Assembly (NCBI RefSeq): GCF_008974265.1
Contig: NZ_BKZW01000001.1
Span: forward strand, 3,596,001 to 3,660,000
Direction: 5' to 3'
From: Dictyobacter vulcani
GTDB taxonomy: Bacteria; Chloroflexota; Ktedonobacteria; Ktedonobacterales; Ktedonobacteraceae
Length of the DNA: 64,000 nucleotides
Shown: piece after piece, positions 63,609 through 64,000 of the stretch
How the letters are laid out: every line of letters starts with the position of its first letter
How positions within the stretch are numbered: position 1 is the stretch's first letter
Notes under the pieces: generated by a model
The model's input: only the letters and a program-made list of their open reading frames with translations
What the model was told of the DNA's origin: nothing
Database searches by the model: none
Translations under genes and position numbers: made by a program

Positions 63609-64000
63609 ATCAACCCCTTCACAATCTTTTTTGCCATTCCCCGAGAGATCTCATTTGTATCTGCCCAGAACTTCCTTACAAAATCATCTGATGGCCGAGC
63701 GCTGTATGTATGAAGAGGGTAACCATGCCAGGGGTCTTGTTGATTTGTAGGATGAGGGAACTTACAAATGATTTCGTTCTCAGTACCAAGGGATGTTTTA
63801 GCTTGATTATGTATTCCCCAGTAGTCGCCTTTATTATCTTGCCAATTTTTTTTGTCTGCTGTACAGAAGATATTATACTCTGTATCCCGTGAGATATTGG
63901 GATCCCATAAACTTTTTTTCCCTCCGGTTGAGGTACGGCTACGATGATAATTTAGAGAGAGGTAGTGTTTACCTGATAAAGTTGGGCCGAACAACTGTCC
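63605..64000 (-). CDS. C-terminal part of unrecognised gene (runs off window)
   Basis: The frame is open from the right window edge to a stop at 63605, overlapping the next gene by four bases. About 131 codons are visible, with no clear start; the TTG at 63994 has no visible ribosome site and the frame continues beyond. The sequence is polar, Trp- and Asn-rich (ADKKNWQDNKGDYWG, FPHPTNQQDPWHGYPLH), ending in a helical EISRGMAKKIVKGLI. No family recognised. It is the first visible gene of the AT-rich minus-strand group. Confidence 0.6.
   Translation of the reverse strand, partial: GQLFGPTLSGKHYLSLNYHRSRTSTGGKKSLWDPNISRDTEYNIFCTADKKNWQDNKGDYWGIHNQAKTSLGTENEIICKFPHPTNQQDPWHGYPLHTYSARPSDDFVRKFWADTNEISRGMAKKIVKGLI

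Noticed and set aside
1-64000. tRNA, rRNA or CRISPR arrays
   Set aside because: I looked for tRNA-like cloverleaf arms, rRNA cores and regularly spaced repeats and saw none; a dedicated scan could still find a diverged tRNA.

Overview
The window looks like chromosome from a Ktedonobacteria-type Chloroflexota (large mobile-rich genome). This is inferred from protein style: SARP/BTAD-type regulators, XRE regulators with long TPR-like tails, recent insertion sequences and a VirB/TrbL-type transfer module. No rRNA or tRNA was seen, so the taxonomy is inference.

Left part (1-27.4 kb, host-like). It holds a lipoprotein cut by the window edge, an XRE/TPR regulator facing two small coupled genes, two SARP-like (BTAD) regulators, a ribbon-helix-helix protein behind a 54-bp perfect palindrome, pyruvate phosphate dikinase, a GNAT protein, an FkbM methyltransferase and a frameshifted histidine phosphatase. 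Then comes a five-gene minus-strand operon (26213 to 16181): HAD phosphatase, ROK kinase fused to a sugar-phosphate cyclase, Zn-type dehydrogenase fused to an RSH-like HD domain, a protein-kinase-like protein, and a GT9 glycosyltransferase. The chemistry matches C7-cyclitol (valiolone-type) pathways. A 34-bp promoter element with two heptamers 11 bp apart, a SARP-box-like layout, occurs with identical geometry before the dikinase, the FkbM gene and this operon, which suggests one regulon. An IS256-family element splits the HAD gene; removing it and one 8-bp target copy restores the frame.

Middle (27.5-35.6 kb). A type III restriction-modification operon (small coupled ORF, mod, res), then a tyrosine recombinase split by an IS4-type element with a 12-bp target duplication; its frame is also restored on removal.

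Right part (36-59.7 kb). This resembles an integrative conjugative element: coiled-coil protein, Rad52/DdrA-like annealing protein, a 1718-residue methyltransferase-helicase fusion, decayed genes (RNB exonuclease, RHH-gene fragment), Nudix, XRE/TPR regulator, CutA, then a transfer block (TrbL/VirB6-like, CHAP hydrolase, pilin-like, PrgI-like, VirB4, VirD4-like). No relaxase is visible.

Right edge (59.8-64 kb): an Mrr-like endonuclease and three unrecognised genes on the minus strand, possibly a defence island.
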